DNA of 64,000 nt from Rheinheimera sp. (GTDB lineage Bacteria > Pseudomonadota > Gammaproteobacteria > Enterobacterales > Alteromonadaceae): contig NZ_JAUYGV010000009.1 in assembly GCF_030690345.1 (NCBI RefSeq), positions 62,001-126,000 on the forward strand. The letters are read 5' to 3'. Shown piece by piece: positions 19,402-28,976 of the stretch. A program made the position numbers and the translations under genes. The notes below the pieces were generated by a model that was not told where the DNA came from, searched no databases, and saw nothing but the letters and a program-made list of their open reading frames with translations. The stretch's first letter is position 1. The number at the start of each line of letters is the position of its first letter.

Positions 19402-19941
19402 TTACTGCGCAACTTGCAGTTTGTCTACTACCCGGCTTACATCGGTAGTATTTTTCGCTATCGCCACGGCTAAGTCTTTCTCGGCAGCAGAATCAACTTC
19501 ACCCTGCAGCGTTACCACACCGTTATCGGCATCAACATCAATGGCAGTGCCACTGACTTCCGATTCAAACAACAAGCGGGTTTTTACCACAGTCGCAATT
19601 TTGGCGTCTTTTAAGCCGCTGTTATCTTTATCGCCGGCCTGTTTGCCTGACGCCATCACGGTCAGCTGATTATCCACTCCGGTTACACCGTCCAGGTTTT
19701 CAATCAGCTCTTCCGCCAATGCTTTATCAACTTCACTTTCCACTTTACCGGTTAGCGTTACCGCACCGTTTTTCACGTCGGTATTAATATCAAACGAATT
19801 TAAGTTGCCGTTTAACAACAGCGTAGTTTCCGCTTTACCGTCAATCCACGCATCTTTAGCGCCGTCTTTCCAGTCGTTGGCAGCAACAGCTGTTGTGGTT
19901 AATGCCAAAGCCATCATCATGGTTAAAGTTGTACGTTTCAT
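19402..19941 (-). CDS. BON-domain periplasmic protein, OsmY-like
   Basis: A 179-residue protein with a signal peptide (TLTMMMALALTTTAVAANDW) and two BON domains, at about residues 30-95 (INTDVKNGAVTLTGKVESEV) and 110-175 (IDVDADNGVVTLQGEVDSAA). BON proteins such as OsmY are induced by osmotic or stationary-phase stress and associate with the envelope. A -24/-12 promoter precedes it at 19977-19992. The neighbouring sigma-54 activator and other small stress genes suggest a shared regulon. Confidence 0.9.
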   Translation of the reverse strand: MKRTTLTMMMALALTTTAVAANDWKDGAKDAWIDGKAETTLLLNGNLNSFDINTDVKNGAVTLTGKVESEVDKALAEELIENLDGVTGVDNQLTVMASGKQAGDKDNSGLKDAKIATVVKTRLLFESEVSGTAIDVDADNGVVTLQGEVDSAAEKDLAVAIAKNTTDVSRVVDKLQVAQ

Positions 19942-19976
19942 GTTGTCGCTCCTTTGTAGTGAGACGATAAAGCTAA

Positions 19977-19992
19977 TGCCAGTTTAATGCCA
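19977..19992 (-). promoter_or_regulatory. Predicted sigma-54 promoter of the BON-domain gene
   Basis: On the minus strand, TGGCATTAAACTGGCA has the invariant GG and GC separated by exactly 10 bases, as RpoN promoters require. It lies about 35 bases upstream of the ATG. It shares the TGGCA...TGGCA layout with the site at 22679-22694. Confidence 0.7.
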
Positions 19993-20060
19993 AAATTTAA
20001 CCAATTGTTTTATAACTAAATTATTTATGTATTCATTTCATGTTAATTTTTTGTTTGTAT

Positions 20061-20546
20061 TTATTTCCCGCTTGCCGGTAAAACTTTCAGCAGCGGCTGC
20101 AGCTGATCACTGCTTATTTGCAATTCGGCGACTAGCTGCGCTAACTCGACGCGAACCGCGCGGCTGTGTAACTCGCCGGTAAGCTGACGTAAACCGCGAA
20201 TTTGCTGCTGCAGCAACCCGGCCAGCTCTGCCAACATAGTTTGCTGCTGTGATGACTCCGACAAGGCGGCAGCCTGGTGCAGATACCAGAACTGCACCGC
20301 AGCCAACTCACTGCGGTAATCCGGCGCCGTTTCTGCGTCACCGCATGTTTTAGCCAAGCGCTGTGCTGCATCCAGATGCAATTTGGCTAACTGTAAGAAT
20401 TTATACCGTAAATTGCTGTTGCTAACCTGCTGCGCCGCACGGCGGAAAAATTGCTGCGCTTCAATACAGACCGCATAAGCTGCCTGCAGCGAACGCGCTT
20501 CTGCTGCGCTAAACTGGTTTGACTGAGCTGAACCGGAATGTCCCAT
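20061..20546 (-). CDS. Small helical protein, possibly DUF2383/PA2169-like four-helix bundle
   Basis: A 161-residue soluble protein. The ATG at 20546 is used because GGAG lies 7 bases upstream; the in-frame codon at 20576 lacks a ribosome site. The sequence is almost entirely helical and rich in alanine, glutamine and leucine. It contains YAVCIEAQQFFRRAAQQV, LRYKFLQLAKLHLDAAQRL and a long second half. This resembles ferritin-like DUF2383 proteins, but the match is by general appearance only. It lies in tandem upstream of the BON gene and divergent from the sigma-54 activator. Confidence 0.6.
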   Translation of the reverse strand: MGHSGSAQSNQFSAAEARSLQAAYAVCIEAQQFFRRAAQQVSNSNLRYKFLQLAKLHLDAAQRLAKTCGDAETAPDYRSELAAVQFWYLHQAAALSESSQQQTMLAELAGLLQQQIRGLRQLTGELHSRAVRVELAQLVAELQISSDQLQPLLKVLPASGK

Positions 20547-20584
20547 GACGCTTCTCCTTATACTCACTGCTGTCATAGTTCATA

Positions 20585-20600
20585 TTCAATTCATGTACCA
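20585..20600 (-). promoter_or_regulatory. Weak sigma-54 promoter candidate
   Basis: On the minus strand, TGGTACATGAATTGAA has the same 16-base geometry as the two better sites nearby, but the -12 GC is GA. It lies about 40 bases upstream of the gene at 20546. Confidence 0.35.
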
Positions 20601-20764
20601 AGGTGTAATATTCTGATTTATCTCAGCATTTTTTAATGCTTCGCTATTTCAGCAGCTACAACCGGTAACTTCTACCTATTGATATTGTTAAATTTACAGT
20701 ACCGGTACGGTGTAATTCACTACATTGAAACAGAATGGTTTTATTTTGTTAAAGACTAGCCTGG

Positions 20765-20785
20765 CTGTACTGAACAGGAGTACAG
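20765..20785. promoter_or_regulatory. Inverted repeat upstream of the sigma-54 activator
   Basis: CTGTACT (20765-20771) and AGTACAG (20779-20785) are perfect 7-base arms around 7 bases, 45 bp before the activator start. It could be an autoregulatory site or a 5'-leader hairpin; nothing decides between them. Confidence 0.35.
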
Positions 20786-20830
20786 TCTCTGTGCTGATAC
20801 CCCTCATGCCTTACAACTGAGAACGGACAA

Positions 20831-22177
20831 ATGACTCAACCACGCTTATTTTTGCACGTACAGGATACCGAGCTGGCAACACAGTTGTTGCAATCCGCTG
20901 CTGTACGCCGCTTCGTAGTGGTAAGAAGCAGTGATACCGCCCCCTGGTCAGAGCAATTGATGCAACAACCCTGCGACCTGGCGTTTATTCAGGCAGACCA
21001 ACATAGCGAGGCTGACTATCAGCGCTTAACCGCCAGTAAGTTGTTGGCTGAAATTGATTTTATTCTGGTCAGTGATGGCCATCCGGATCCGGTGCTGGAT
21101 AAACTGATGCGTGGCGGCGCCGGTTATCACTTTCGCCGGCCGCTGGACATTGCCTGCATTCTCGATACCCTGCAGGATTTTTATCAGCAACTAAGCAGCA
21201 GTCGGCAACCGGCCAAGGCCAATACCAGCGCACTGGATCAGTTCGGTTTATTGGTCGGCTCGTCGCGCGCCATGCTGAAGCTATACCGCACTTTACGTAA
21301 AGTTGCCGTTACAGAGGCCAACGTATTGATTGCCGGTGAAAGCGGAGCAGGCAAAGAGCTGGTGGCCAATACCCTGCATTTAGCCAGTTACCGCGCCGAG
21401 CAACCTTTTGTTGCGATTAACTGCGGCGCGCTCAGCCCGGAGTTAGTTGACAGCGAATTGTTTGGCCATACTAAAGGGGCTTTTACCGGTGCGCTGCGCG
21501 ACCACCAGGGCGTGTTTGCGCAAGCTGAAGGCGGCACGCTGTTTTTGGATGAAGTAACCGAAATGCCGCCGGAGCAGCAGGTTAAACTGTTACGGGTACT
21601 GGAGAGCGGCGAATACCGGCCGGTGGGCAGTGATAAAGTGCAGCAGGCTAATGTGCGTATAGTAGCGGCGACTAACCGTGATCCGCAACAGGCTATTACT
21701 GAGGGCGTGCTGCGGGAAGATTTATATTTCCGCTTAGCGCAGTTTCCGGTGCAGGTACCGCCACTGCGCGATCGCGGTGATGATATCTGCGGCCTGGCGC
21801 TACATTTTCTGGCTTATCGTAATGCGCAGGAACAGCAACAAAAACAGCTCGCAGCAGACACCCTTGCACTAATTGCCAGCCACAATTGGCCCGGCAATGT
21901 ACGCGAATTAAAGCATGCTATAGAGCGCGCTTATATTCTCGCCGATAGCCTAATCCAACCTGAGCATTTGTTGCTGGACAGCCCGACTGATAGCACAGCG
22001 GAGCATTGTCTGACCGAAGTGCCGTGCGGTCTGCCGCTGGATCAGCTGGAAAAAGCAGCGATTTTAAATACGCTGGAACAAAATGCCGGTAATAAAACTG
22101 ATACGGCGCGGCAATTAGGAATAAGTGTAAAAACGCTGTACAACAAACTGGATAAATACCAGCAAACCGAGCCGTAA
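20831..22177 (+). CDS. Sigma-54-dependent Fis-family activator with degenerate receiver domain
   Basis: A 448-residue enhancer-binding protein. Residues 1 to about 120 look like a response-regulator receiver. Where the phosphorylated aspartate is expected after strand three, the sequence reads CDLAFIQADQ, so the site appears lost. The AAA+ domain (about 145-370) has Walker A GESGAGKE at 169-176, the sigma-54 contact loop GAFTGA at 216-221, Walker B LFLDEVTEMP and an arginine finger region. The C-terminal Fis helix-turn-helix contains NKTDTARQLGISVKTLYNKL. It probably drives the -24/-12 promoters of the surrounding small stress genes. The signal is unlikely to be ordinary phosphorylation. Confidence 0.93.
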   Translation: MTQPRLFLHVQDTELATQLLQSAAVRRFVVVRSSDTAPWSEQLMQQPCDLAFIQADQHSEADYQRLTASKLLAEIDFILVSDGHPDPVLDKLMRGGAGYHFRRPLDIACILDTLQDFYQQLSSSRQPAKANTSALDQFGLLVGSSRAMLKLYRTLRKVAVTEANVLIAGESGAGKELVANTLHLASYRAEQPFVAINCGALSPELVDSELFGHTKGAFTGALRDHQGVFAQAEGGTLFLDEVTEMPPEQQVKLLRVLESGEYRPVGSDKVQQANVRIVAATNRDPQQAITEGVLREDLYFRLAQFPVQVPPLRDRGDDICGLALHFLAYRNAQEQQQKQLAADTLALIASHNWPGNVRELKHAIERAYILADSLIQPEHLLLDSPTDSTAEHCLTEVPCGLPLDQLEKAAILNTLEQNAGNKTDTARQLGISVKTLYNKLDKYQQTEP

Positions 22178-22195
22178 ACCCTGGCAGCTAAAGTC

Positions 22196-22222
22196 AGGCA
22201 GCAGCACATGGTGCTGCTGCCT
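22196..22222. terminator. Strong hairpin between convergent genes
   Basis: AGGCAGCAGCAC (22196-22207), loop ATG, GTGCTGCTGCCT (22211-22222) form a perfect 12-bp stem between the convergent activator and lipoprotein genes. There is no T-tract on either strand, so Rho-independent termination is not certain. Confidence 0.5.
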
Positions 22223-22227
22223 TAGCC

Positions 22228-22422
22228 TTAGCAGTCTTTATCTTCAGCGTCGGCTTTGTCTTTCACATCTTCACACAAATCTTCGACCTTATTACCGGCA
22301 TCGGTAACTACTTCATCAATTTTTTCACCCGCATCTTCGGCGTTATTGTCACCGCACGCTACTACTGAAAACGTCATTGCTGTTACCAGCAGCAGGCGAA
22401 ATAATAAATTACTCAATGTCAT
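22228..22422 (-). CDS. Small acidic lipoprotein
   Basis: A 64-residue protein with a lipoprotein signal peptide: hydrophobic LLFRLLLVTAMTFSVVAC, with the lipidated cysteine at residue 23 in VVAC-G. The mature part of about 40 residues is highly acidic (many D and E) with two more cysteines, at residue 49 (LCEDV) and at the C-terminus. It is not assignable to a named family. It follows the DUF1328 gene by 24 bases and is probably transcribed with it from the -24/-12 promoter at 22679-22694. Confidence 0.8.
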   Translation of the reverse strand: MTLSNLLFRLLLVTAMTFSVVACGDNNAEDAGEKIDEVVTDAGNKVEDLCEDVKDKADAEDKDC

Positions 22423-22446
22423 ACTTAGTCCTCTTCAACAAAAAAA

Positions 22447-22623
22447 TTACAGTCTGGGCGCTTTACCGCGCAGTGCATTAACCAGCAACGAAATAACCAG
22501 CAGCACGATAAAGATAAAAAAGATTACCTTGGCTATACCGGCAGCCGCACCGGCAATACCACCAAAGCCCAGTACAGCGGCGATCAGTGCAATAATTAAA
22601 AATGTTAATGCCCAACCCAACAT
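22447..22623 (-). CDS. DUF1328 (YtjA-like) small membrane protein
   Basis: A short gene read directly from the minus strand: an ATG at 22623 preceded by GGAG, and 58 codons to TAA. The product starts [20 protein letters not shown] and continues [20 protein letters not shown], giving two hydrophobic helices and a basic tail RGKAPRL. That is the DUF1328/YtjA family of stress-associated inner-membrane proteins. It is the first gene of a two-gene unit with the small lipoprotein. Confidence 0.9.
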   Translation of the reverse strand: MLGWALTFLIIALIAAVLGFGGIAGAAAGIAKVIFFIFIVLLVISLLVNALRGKAPRL

Positions 22624-22678
22624 AGTTTGCTCCTTAGTGCGCTATGGCACAGATATATAAAAACTACGCCTGTACTGT

Positions 22679-22694
22679 TGCCAAAGCCGTGCCA
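22679..22694 (-). promoter_or_regulatory. Sigma-54 promoter of the DUF1328-lipoprotein unit
   Basis: On the minus strand, TGGCACGGCTTTGGCA has a perfect -24 element (TGGCACG) and a -12 element TGGCA, one base from TTGCA, with the exact 10-base spacing between GG and GC. It lies about 55 bases upstream of the DUF1328 ATG. Confidence 0.8.
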
Positions 22695-22776
22695 GAATTT
22701 CACTAAATTATAAGGTATTGAATATAAATAAATTTATTTGCGGCTGTAACGAAAAAATGAATATTGGCCGGCAGAT

Positions 22777-22818
22777 GATGTGAAACAGTTACCTGTAAAC
22801 CGGTAACTGTTTCACATC
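22777..22818. promoter_or_regulatory. Long perfect inverted repeat, terminator or activator site
   Basis: Seventeen-base arms (GATGTGAAACAGTTACC at 22777-22793 and its complement at 22802-22818) surround 8 bases. It sits 35 bases past the hslO stop and about 85 bases upstream of the -24 element at 22679-22694, a plausible place for an enhancer. On the minus strand no T-tract follows, which weakens the terminator reading. Confidence 0.5.
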
Positions 22819-22852
22819 AGGCGGTATGATGGCAAAAACGCTGAGCAAGCCG

Positions 22853-23701
22853 TTACAGCTGCTGTAATAAGGCAGTTAAATCAGCACTGTCAAACTGATA
22901 GGTGGTATTGCAATATTCGCAACTGATATCCAGCTTACCTTCTGCAATGTGCTCATTAATCACCTCTGTACCGAGGCTGATAATAGCCGCACTGCATTTC
23001 TCGCGTGAACAGCCACAGACAAAACTGACGTCCTGCGGCGTAAACAACTCCACTTCTTCCTGATGAAACAACCGGTAGAGTAGTTGTTCGGCCGGTAGGT
23101 TAAAGATCTCATCTTGGGTCAGGGTGTCACTCAGTATTACCAAGTCAGCAAAATCGGCTTTGGCTTTGTGTTGCTCTACCGGCAACACCTGCAGCATAAA
23201 ACCGGCTGCCCGGGTGTGTTGCTGCTGAATATCGGTATACAGGTATAACCGGGTAGGTAACTGCTCTGACTGGGCAAAGTAGGCTTCTAACGTACTGGTT
23301 AAACTATCCCCGGTGAGCGGAATAATACCCTGATAACGCTCACCCTGTTTCGGCGTAATGGTTACCAGCATATAGCCTTCGCCAATCAAACTGCGGAAGC
23401 TGTCGCCCTGCAGCTCAGATTGCATCCGCACTACACCGCGAAACTGTTGCTGATCTGTGCCGTTTACCGCCGCAAAGCGCACCGGGCCGTCACCCTGCAC
23501 CTGCACAGCAATATCACCGTCAAATTTCAACGTCGCCGTTAACAGACTGGTAGCCGCCACTAGTTCGGCCAGTAATTGCTTTACCGGCTGCGGATAATCG
23601 TGCTGCAGCAGCATTTGATCCAGGCTGGCAGACAATTGCACCAATTCGCCACGCACATGCTTTTGCTGAAAAATAAAACGATATAACTTATCTGAGTCCA
23701 T
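22853..23701 (-). CDS. hslO: Redox-regulated chaperone Hsp33
   Basis: A 282-residue cytosolic holdase. The C-terminal zinc centre is complete: CGCSREKC at about residues 231-238 and CEYC near 263-266, whose four conserved cysteines release zinc and form disulfides on oxidation. The N-terminal substrate domain has the family start DKLYRFIFQQKHVRGELV. It follows hslR by 9 bases on the same strand, as in E. coli. Confidence 0.97.
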   Translation of the reverse strand: MDSDKLYRFIFQQKHVRGELVQLSASLDQMLLQHDYPQPVKQLLAELVAATSLLTATLKFDGDIAVQVQGDGPVRFAAVNGTDQQQFRGVVRMQSELQGDSFRSLIGEGYMLVTITPKQGERYQGIIPLTGDSLTSTLEAYFAQSEQLPTRLYLYTDIQQQHTRAAGFMLQVLPVEQHKAKADFADLVILSDTLTQDEIFNLPAEQLLYRLFHQEEVELFTPQDVSFVCGCSREKCSAAIISLGTEVINEHIAEGKLDISCEYCNTTYQFDSADLTALLQQL

Positions 23702-23710
23702 GCTGCTCTC

Positions 23711-24124
23711 TTACTGCTGCGATTTTAATAAAAGTAACTTACGCCGCTCTTTTTTGTCAGGTTTAGTGTCCGGATGCGGTGCAAACAGGCTGTTGGTTTT
23801 GCGCAGCTCTGCGCGCACGGCGCGCTGCGCTATGCTGTCTGCGGTCTCTTCATACAAAGCCTGCGCCAAAGGTGCCGCCAGCCGTTTGTCAGATAAACCC
23901 AGTACCAACACCACTTTTTCGTCTACACCCTGGCTGATACGTATTGTCGCGCCGGGTTCAACGGTTCTGCTGGCTTTGCAGCGCTGACCATTATAATGTA
24001 CTTTACCGCCGTCGATCATCTCTTTAGCCAAACTACGGGTTTTATAGAAGCGACAAGCCCACAGCCATTTATCTAAACGTAATGTTGGGCTGTCAGACTG
24101 AGCAGATTGCTTTGATTGCGCCAT
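23711..24124 (-). CDS. hslR: Heat-shock protein 15, ribosome-recycling factor
   Basis: A 137-residue S4-domain RNA-binding protein. The S4 fold spans about residues 15-80 (LRLDKWLWACRFYKTRSLAK, then GGKVHYNGQRCKASRTVEPG). A basic C-terminal tail ends in KKERRKLLLLK. Hsp15 binds the free 50S subunit carrying a nascent chain and helps recycle it after heat shock. It is the first gene of the hslR-hslO pair and divergent from the gsp operon. Confidence 0.95.
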   Translation of the reverse strand: MAQSKQSAQSDSPTLRLDKWLWACRFYKTRSLAKEMIDGGKVHYNGQRCKASRTVEPGATIRISQGVDEKVVLVLGLSDKRLAAPLAQALYEETADSIAQRAVRAELRKTNSLFAPHPDTKPDKKERRKLLLLKSQQ

Positions 24125-24369
24125 AATTTACACTGTGTTGCCGAACTAAGTTCGCCATTATAGTGCCAAACAGGCTGTTTTGGCGGTATTAACACGAAAA
24201 ACACCGTTAATATGTTGTAAATATGCAGCAGCGGCTTGTTGGTTACAGCACAACCGGGTAAGATAAATTCGGTTTTTAACGTAGAATTCCGTTTTTTAAA
24301 TTCAGAAATTCTTTTGCCGGACAACAGAATTTCGTTTACTGACATCGTTTACAGATATAGAAGTGCGCA

Positions 24370-25317
24370 ATGAAGCAGTTAGCAGACACGCAGCAAATAG
24401 TGAAGCGACTACAACAAATACCACTGCATCGGGTACAGCTGATACTGAACCTGATCTTAGTGTTGTTATTGGCATGGCTGCTTGCGCGGTTAAGTTGGCA
24501 ACTGGTGCCAACCCCCACTGCCACACCTTTGCCACTATCCGGCACCAATGCAGGCGTGGTACCGCAACGTGGTGGTGTTAATTTAACCTCACTGCTGAGT
24601 TTCTCTTTGTTTGGCAAAGCCTCCGCACAAGCCAGCACAGAGCCGGTACCGGTGGTGGCCGAAGCGCCGAAAACCCAACTTAATGTCAAACTGACCGGTT
24701 TAGTCGCCATGACGGCAAATCCGGGCCAGGGCAGCGCCATTATCGAAAGCCGTGGCGCCGAGGCAACCTATGCCGTTGATGACACCATCGAAGGCACCAA
24801 TGCGGTATTAAAGCAGGTGTTAGTTGACAGAGTCTTATTGCAACAAGCCGGCCGCTATGAAACCCTGATGCTTGATGGCATTGAGTACACTAAAATTGCC
24901 CAGGCCAATGCCGGTTTAGGCCGTGCCGATGAGCAAGGCATAGAAGAAAACATGGATATGGCCCCGGTGCCGGAACCAATGGAAATGGCACCGATGCAAG
25001 CTAACGAAGCGATAGAGCTGCACCGCGACGAGCTGATCGCTGAGCCGATGAAGTTTTTTGACTATATCCGTGTTACACCACACCGGCCGAACGGCCAGTT
25101 GGCCGGCTATCGCCTGATGCCGGGGAAAGATCCGGCCTTGTTTACCCAGCTTGGCTTACAAGCCAATGACCTGGCAATAGAGATTAACGGTATTCAGCTA
25201 AACGATATGCAGCAGGCGATGAGCGTAATCAACGAGTTACGCGACGCCAAAGAAGCGGCAATTAAAATAGAACGCGATGGTGAGATCAGAGACATTCTGG
25301 TGAACCTGTCACAATAA
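24370..25317 (+). CDS. gspC: Type II secretion inner-membrane protein GspC
   Basis: A 315-residue bitopic protein. A short cytoplasmic N-terminus and one transmembrane helix (ILNLILVLLLAWLLARLSW, about residues 26-44) come first. A periplasmic homology region follows (LNVKLTGLVAM with GSAIIESRGAEATYAVDDTI), then a methionine- and proline-rich linker (MDMAPVPEPMEMAPM) and a C-terminal PDZ domain (about 245-315, GYRLMPGKDPALFTQLGLQ). GspC links the inner-membrane platform to the GspD secretin. It is the first gene of the operon. Confidence 0.95.
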   Translation: MKQLADTQQIVKRLQQIPLHRVQLILNLILVLLLAWLLARLSWQLVPTPTATPLPLSGTNAGVVPQRGGVNLTSLLSFSLFGKASAQASTEPVPVVAEAPKTQLNVKLTGLVAMTANPGQGSAIIESRGAEATYAVDDTIEGTNAVLKQVLVDRVLLQQAGRYETLMLDGIEYTKIAQANAGLGRADEQGIEENMDMAPVPEPMEMAPMQANEAIELHRDELIAEPMKFFDYIRVTPHRPNGQLAGYRLMPGKDPALFTQLGLQANDLAIEINGIQLNDMQQAMSVINELRDAKEAAIKIERDGEIRDILVNLSQ

Positions 25318-25344
25318 TTATTAAAATTAATTGGTTATAAGCTA

Positions 25345-27468
25345 ATGAAATCAGGGCAATCTGCTTTTTTCTCCCGCCGCTCGCTGGCCAGCCTACTGGT
25401 TGCAGCCGCGCTGACTGTGGTTATTCCCGGCGTTACTGTGGTAGCGCAGGAAGAGGTGATGTACTCACCTAACTTCAAAGGTACCGACATTAATGAATTT
25501 ATTAATATCGTTGGTATGAACCTGAAAAAAACCATCATTGTCGACCCCCAGGTGCGCGGCCGTATTAACGTACGCAGTTACGAAATGCTCAACGAACAAC
25601 AGTACTATCAGTTCTTCCTTAACGTACTGGAAGTTTACAGCTTTGCCGTAGTGGAAATGGACAATGGTGTATTAAAAGTTGTGCGCAACAAAGACGCCAA
25701 AACCAGCAATATTCCGGTCGTGTCCGATGACGCACCGGGCCAGGGTGACGAAATGGTTACCCGGGTGGTGCAGGTACGCAATGTATCGGTACGTGAATTA
25801 GCACCCTTGTTGCGCCAGTTCAGCAACCAGGCCGGTGGTGGCCATGTAGTCAACTACGACCCGTCTAACGTTATTATGATGACCGGCCCGGCAGCAGTGG
25901 TAAACCGGCTGGTAGATATTATTCAGCGGGTAGACAAAGCCGGCGACCAGGAGCTGGAAATTGTCAAACTGCAGTATGCATCTGCACCGGAAATTGTGCG
26001 TATTCTGGAGAACATTTACAAAAGCCAGGGCCGTGCTGACCAACCGGATTTTCTGGTACCGCGCATAGTTGCTGACGAGCGCACCAACAGCGTGATTGTC
26101 AGCGGTGAATTACAAGCACGGCAGCGCGTTATAGAGCTGGCAAAGCGGCTGGACAGCGAACTGCAAACCAGCGGCAACACCCGGGTGTTTTACTTAAAAT
26201 ATGCCAAAGCAGAAGAGCTGGTGCCGGTATTAAAAGGCGTTAGCGAGTCTATAGTGGCAGAAGTACAGGGCGCAAGCGGTGCAGCCGCAGCCCAGGGCGG
26301 ACGCGGCGCAGCAGCGAATACCGGCCGCGCCATTAGTATAGAGGCGCATGACGACAGCAACTCGCTGGTGATCACCGCCCAGCCGGATATGATGCGCTCG
26401 TTAGAAGAAGTATTACGCCAACTGGATATCCGCCGCGCTCAGGTGCTGGTAGAAGCCATTATTGTTGAAGTATTTGAAGGTGATGGTACAGATTTCGGCG
26501 TGCAGTGGTTAAATAAAAACGGCGGCGGCACCAACTTTAGCAATGGCAATACCATTTCTATTATTGATGCAGCCGGCGCGGCTCTTGCTGCCAGGCCAAC
26601 TAAGAATCCTCCACGGGTAGAACAATCAACTATAGTTGGCGTACCAAGCGTGACCGTTCCCGTTCCAGATACAGAAGGCGACTATACGCTTGCCGGGCAG
26701 GTATTGGGGGGCTTAAATGGCGCTTTGGTCGGCTTCGTCAGCGGCGATTGGGCTGCTCTTGTTCAAGCCGTACGCACCAGCACCAACTCCAATGTACTGG
26801 CCACACCGCATATTACTACCATGGATAACCAGGAAGCCTTCTTCCTCGTCGGTCAGGAAGTACCGGTGATCACCGGCTCTACCACCGGCTCAAATAATAC
26901 CAACCCGTTCCAGCAGGTAGACCGCCAGGAAGTGGGTATTAAACTTAAAGTAACACCGCAAATTAACGAAGGTGATGCAGTACAACTGACCATTGAGCAG
27001 GAAGTGTCCAGTATCGGCGGCGCCACCGCGGTAGATATCACTATTAACAAACGCGAAATTAAAACTACCGTAATGGCCGATGATGGCGCAACCGTAGTGC
27101 TGGGCGGCTTAATTGACGAAGATGTGCAGGAAAGTGAATCTAAGGTGCCTATTTTAGGTGACATTCCTATTTTAGGCCATTTGTTTAAGTCGACCAGTGT
27201 CACCAAACAAAAGCGTAATCTGATGGTGTTTATTAAAGCCACCATAGTGCGCGAAGGCTCGGCTATTTCCGGTATCTCAAAAACCAAATACAACTATATC
27301 CGCGCCGAACAGCTAAAACGCGAAGAAGCAGGCATCCGCTTAATGCCCAACACTAAACAGGTCGTACTACCGGAATGGGATGACTCACTGGCGTTGCCGC
27401 CAACGTTTGATGAATATATGCAGGAACAACAACCGCCTGCGGTTACTGAGCAAGGGAAGCAGGATTAA
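25345..27468 (+). CDS. gspD: Type II secretion secretin GspD
   Basis: A 707-residue outer-membrane channel subunit with a signal peptide (cleavage near TVVAQ-EE). The periplasmic N0 domain ([20 protein letters not shown]) and repeated N1-N3 domains come next, N3 carrying an AG-rich insert ([19 protein letters not shown]). The secretin core starts around residue 360 ([12 protein letters not shown]) and has [13 protein letters not shown] and [20 protein letters not shown]. The tail after about residue 640 may hold the pilotin-binding region. The stop overlaps the gspE start by one base. Confidence 0.97.
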   Translation: MKSGQSAFFSRRSLASLLVAAALTVVIPGVTVVAQEEVMYSPNFKGTDINEFINIVGMNLKKTIIVDPQVRGRINVRSYEMLNEQQYYQFFLNVLEVYSFAVVEMDNGVLKVVRNKDAKTSNIPVVSDDAPGQGDEMVTRVVQVRNVSVRELAPLLRQFSNQAGGGHVVNYDPSNVIMMTGPAAVVNRLVDIIQRVDKAGDQELEIVKLQYASAPEIVRILENIYKSQGRADQPDFLVPRIVADERTNSVIVSGELQARQRVIELAKRLDSELQTSGNTRVFYLKYAKAEELVPVLKGVSESIVAEVQGASGAAAAQGGRGAAANTGRAISIEAHDDSNSLVITAQPDMMRSLEEVLRQLDIRRAQVLVEAIIVEVFEGDGTDFGVQWLNKNGGGTNFSNGNTISIIDAAGAALAARPTKNPPRVEQSTIVGVPSVTVPVPDTEGDYTLAGQVLGGLNGALVGFVSGDWAALVQAVRTSTNSNVLATPHITTMDNQEAFFLVGQEVPVITGSTTGSNNTNPFQQVDRQEVGIKLKVTPQINEGDAVQLTIEQEVSSIGGATAVDITINKREIKTTVMADDGATVVLGGLIDEDVQESESKVPILGDIPILGHLFKSTSVTKQKRNLMVFIKATIVREGSAISGISKTKYNYIRAEQLKREEAGIRLMPNTKQVVLPEWDDSLALPPTFDEYMQEQQPPAVTEQGKQD

Positions 27469-28976
27469 TGGACGCGCTGGATACAGAGCAGGTAAAACCC
27501 GCCAGCAGCAGGGTCCGTTTACCCTTTGGCTTTGCCAAGCGCCACGGTGTGCTGCTGCAACAACAAGCCCACGGTTGGCAACTGTATATTCATACGGCTA
27601 CAGCGCCGGCCGCGGTGTTGGAAGTGCGTCGCGTACTGGCTGAGCCCTTTGCACTGCAGCGTTTATCCGCGGTAGAGTTTGAAGCCATGCTGGAAGCTTG
27701 CTATCAGCGTGATTCGTCAGAGGCGCAGCAGCTGATGGAAGACATCGGCAATGAGGTAAATTTAGCCTCGCTGGCCGATGATATTCAGGAAAGCGAAGAC
27801 TTACTGGAAAACGAAGATGACGCGCCCATTATCAAGCTGATTAACGCCATGCTGGGTGAAGCCATCAAGTTAGGCGCCTCTGATATTCATGTCGAAACCT
27901 TTGAAAAAGCCTTAATAGTACGCTTTCGCGTAGACGGCATTTTGCGTGAAGTACTGCGGCCTAACCGGCGCTTATCCAGCTTGCTGGTGTCGCGCATTAA
28001 GGTTATGGCCAAACTGGATATTGCCGAAAAACGCGTGCCGCAGGATGGCCGCATCAGTTTACGTATTGCCGGCCGCGCCGTGGATGTGCGGGTATCGACC
28101 ATGCCCTCCAGCCATGGCGAACGGGTGGTAATGCGTTTATTGGATAAGAACAACTCACACCTGAATTTAGCTGACCTTGGCATGACGTTGTCGGTACAAC
28201 AGGCATTCTCGCAGCTAATCTTAAAGCCGCACGGTATTATTCTGGTAACAGGCCCAACCGGTTCCGGTAAAAGTACCACCTTGTACGCCGGTTTAACCGA
28301 GATTAACACTAAAGATCGCAATATTCTTACCGTAGAAGACCCTATTGAATACGAGCTGGAAGGCATCGGCCAAACCCAGGTCAATACCAAAGTCAGCATG
28401 ACGTTCGCCCGTGGTTTGCGCGCCATTTTACGCCAGGACCCGGACGTGGTGATGGTGGGTGAAATCCGCGATCTGGAAACCGCACAAATTGCGGTACAGG
28501 CCAGTTTAACCGGCCACTTAGTATTATCTACCCTGCACACCAACACAGCTGCCGGCGCCATTACGCGGCTGGAAGATATGGGCGTAGAAGCGTTTTTATT
28601 ATCCTCCAGTTTACTTGGCGTACTGGCGCAACGGCTGGTACGCACCTTATGCCCGCACTGCAAAGAAGCACACGAGCCGGATAAAGAAGAGCGCAATTTA
28701 CTCAGCGTAACAAAAAAAGAAGGTGTGCTGATCTACCGTGCCCGTGGCTGTGAACACTGCAACCACACCGGCTATCGTGGCCGTACCGGTATCCATGAAC
28801 TGCTGTTGGTGGATGAACATATCCGCGAACTTATTCATAACGGTAAAGGCGAGCAAGCGATTGAGAAATACGTGCGCCAGCACAGCCCCAGCATCCGCGC
28901 TGACGGTTTCAGCAAGGTACTGAGCGGTGAAACCACGCTGGAAGAAGTGCTGCGCGTAACGCGTGAGGATGTGTAA
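27468..28976 (+). CDS. gspE: Type II secretion ATPase GspE
   Basis: A 502-residue cytoplasmic hexameric ATPase. The N-terminal domain docks to GspL. The catalytic half has Walker [11 protein letters not shown], the Asp box and Walker B region ([20 protein letters not shown]), a His box ([15 protein letters not shown]) and a tetracysteine zinc site (CPHC and CEHC). It powers pseudopilus assembly. Confidence 0.97.
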   Translation: MDALDTEQVKPASSRVRLPFGFAKRHGVLLQQQAHGWQLYIHTATAPAAVLEVRRVLAEPFALQRLSAVEFEAMLEACYQRDSSEAQQLMEDIGNEVNLASLADDIQESEDLLENEDDAPIIKLINAMLGEAIKLGASDIHVETFEKALIVRFRVDGILREVLRPNRRLSSLLVSRIKVMAKLDIAEKRVPQDGRISLRIAGRAVDVRVSTMPSSHGERVVMRLLDKNNSHLNLADLGMTLSVQQAFSQLILKPHGIILVTGPTGSGKSTTLYAGLTEINTKDRNILTVEDPIEYELEGIGQTQVNTKVSMTFARGLRAILRQDPDVVMVGEIRDLETAQIAVQASLTGHLVLSTLHTNTAAGAITRLEDMGVEAFLLSSSLLGVLAQRLVRTLCPHCKEAHEPDKEERNLLSVTKKEGVLIYRARGCEHCNHTGYRGRTGIHELLLVDEHIRELIHNGKGEQAIEKYVRQHSPSIRADGFSKVLSGETTLEEVLRVTREDV

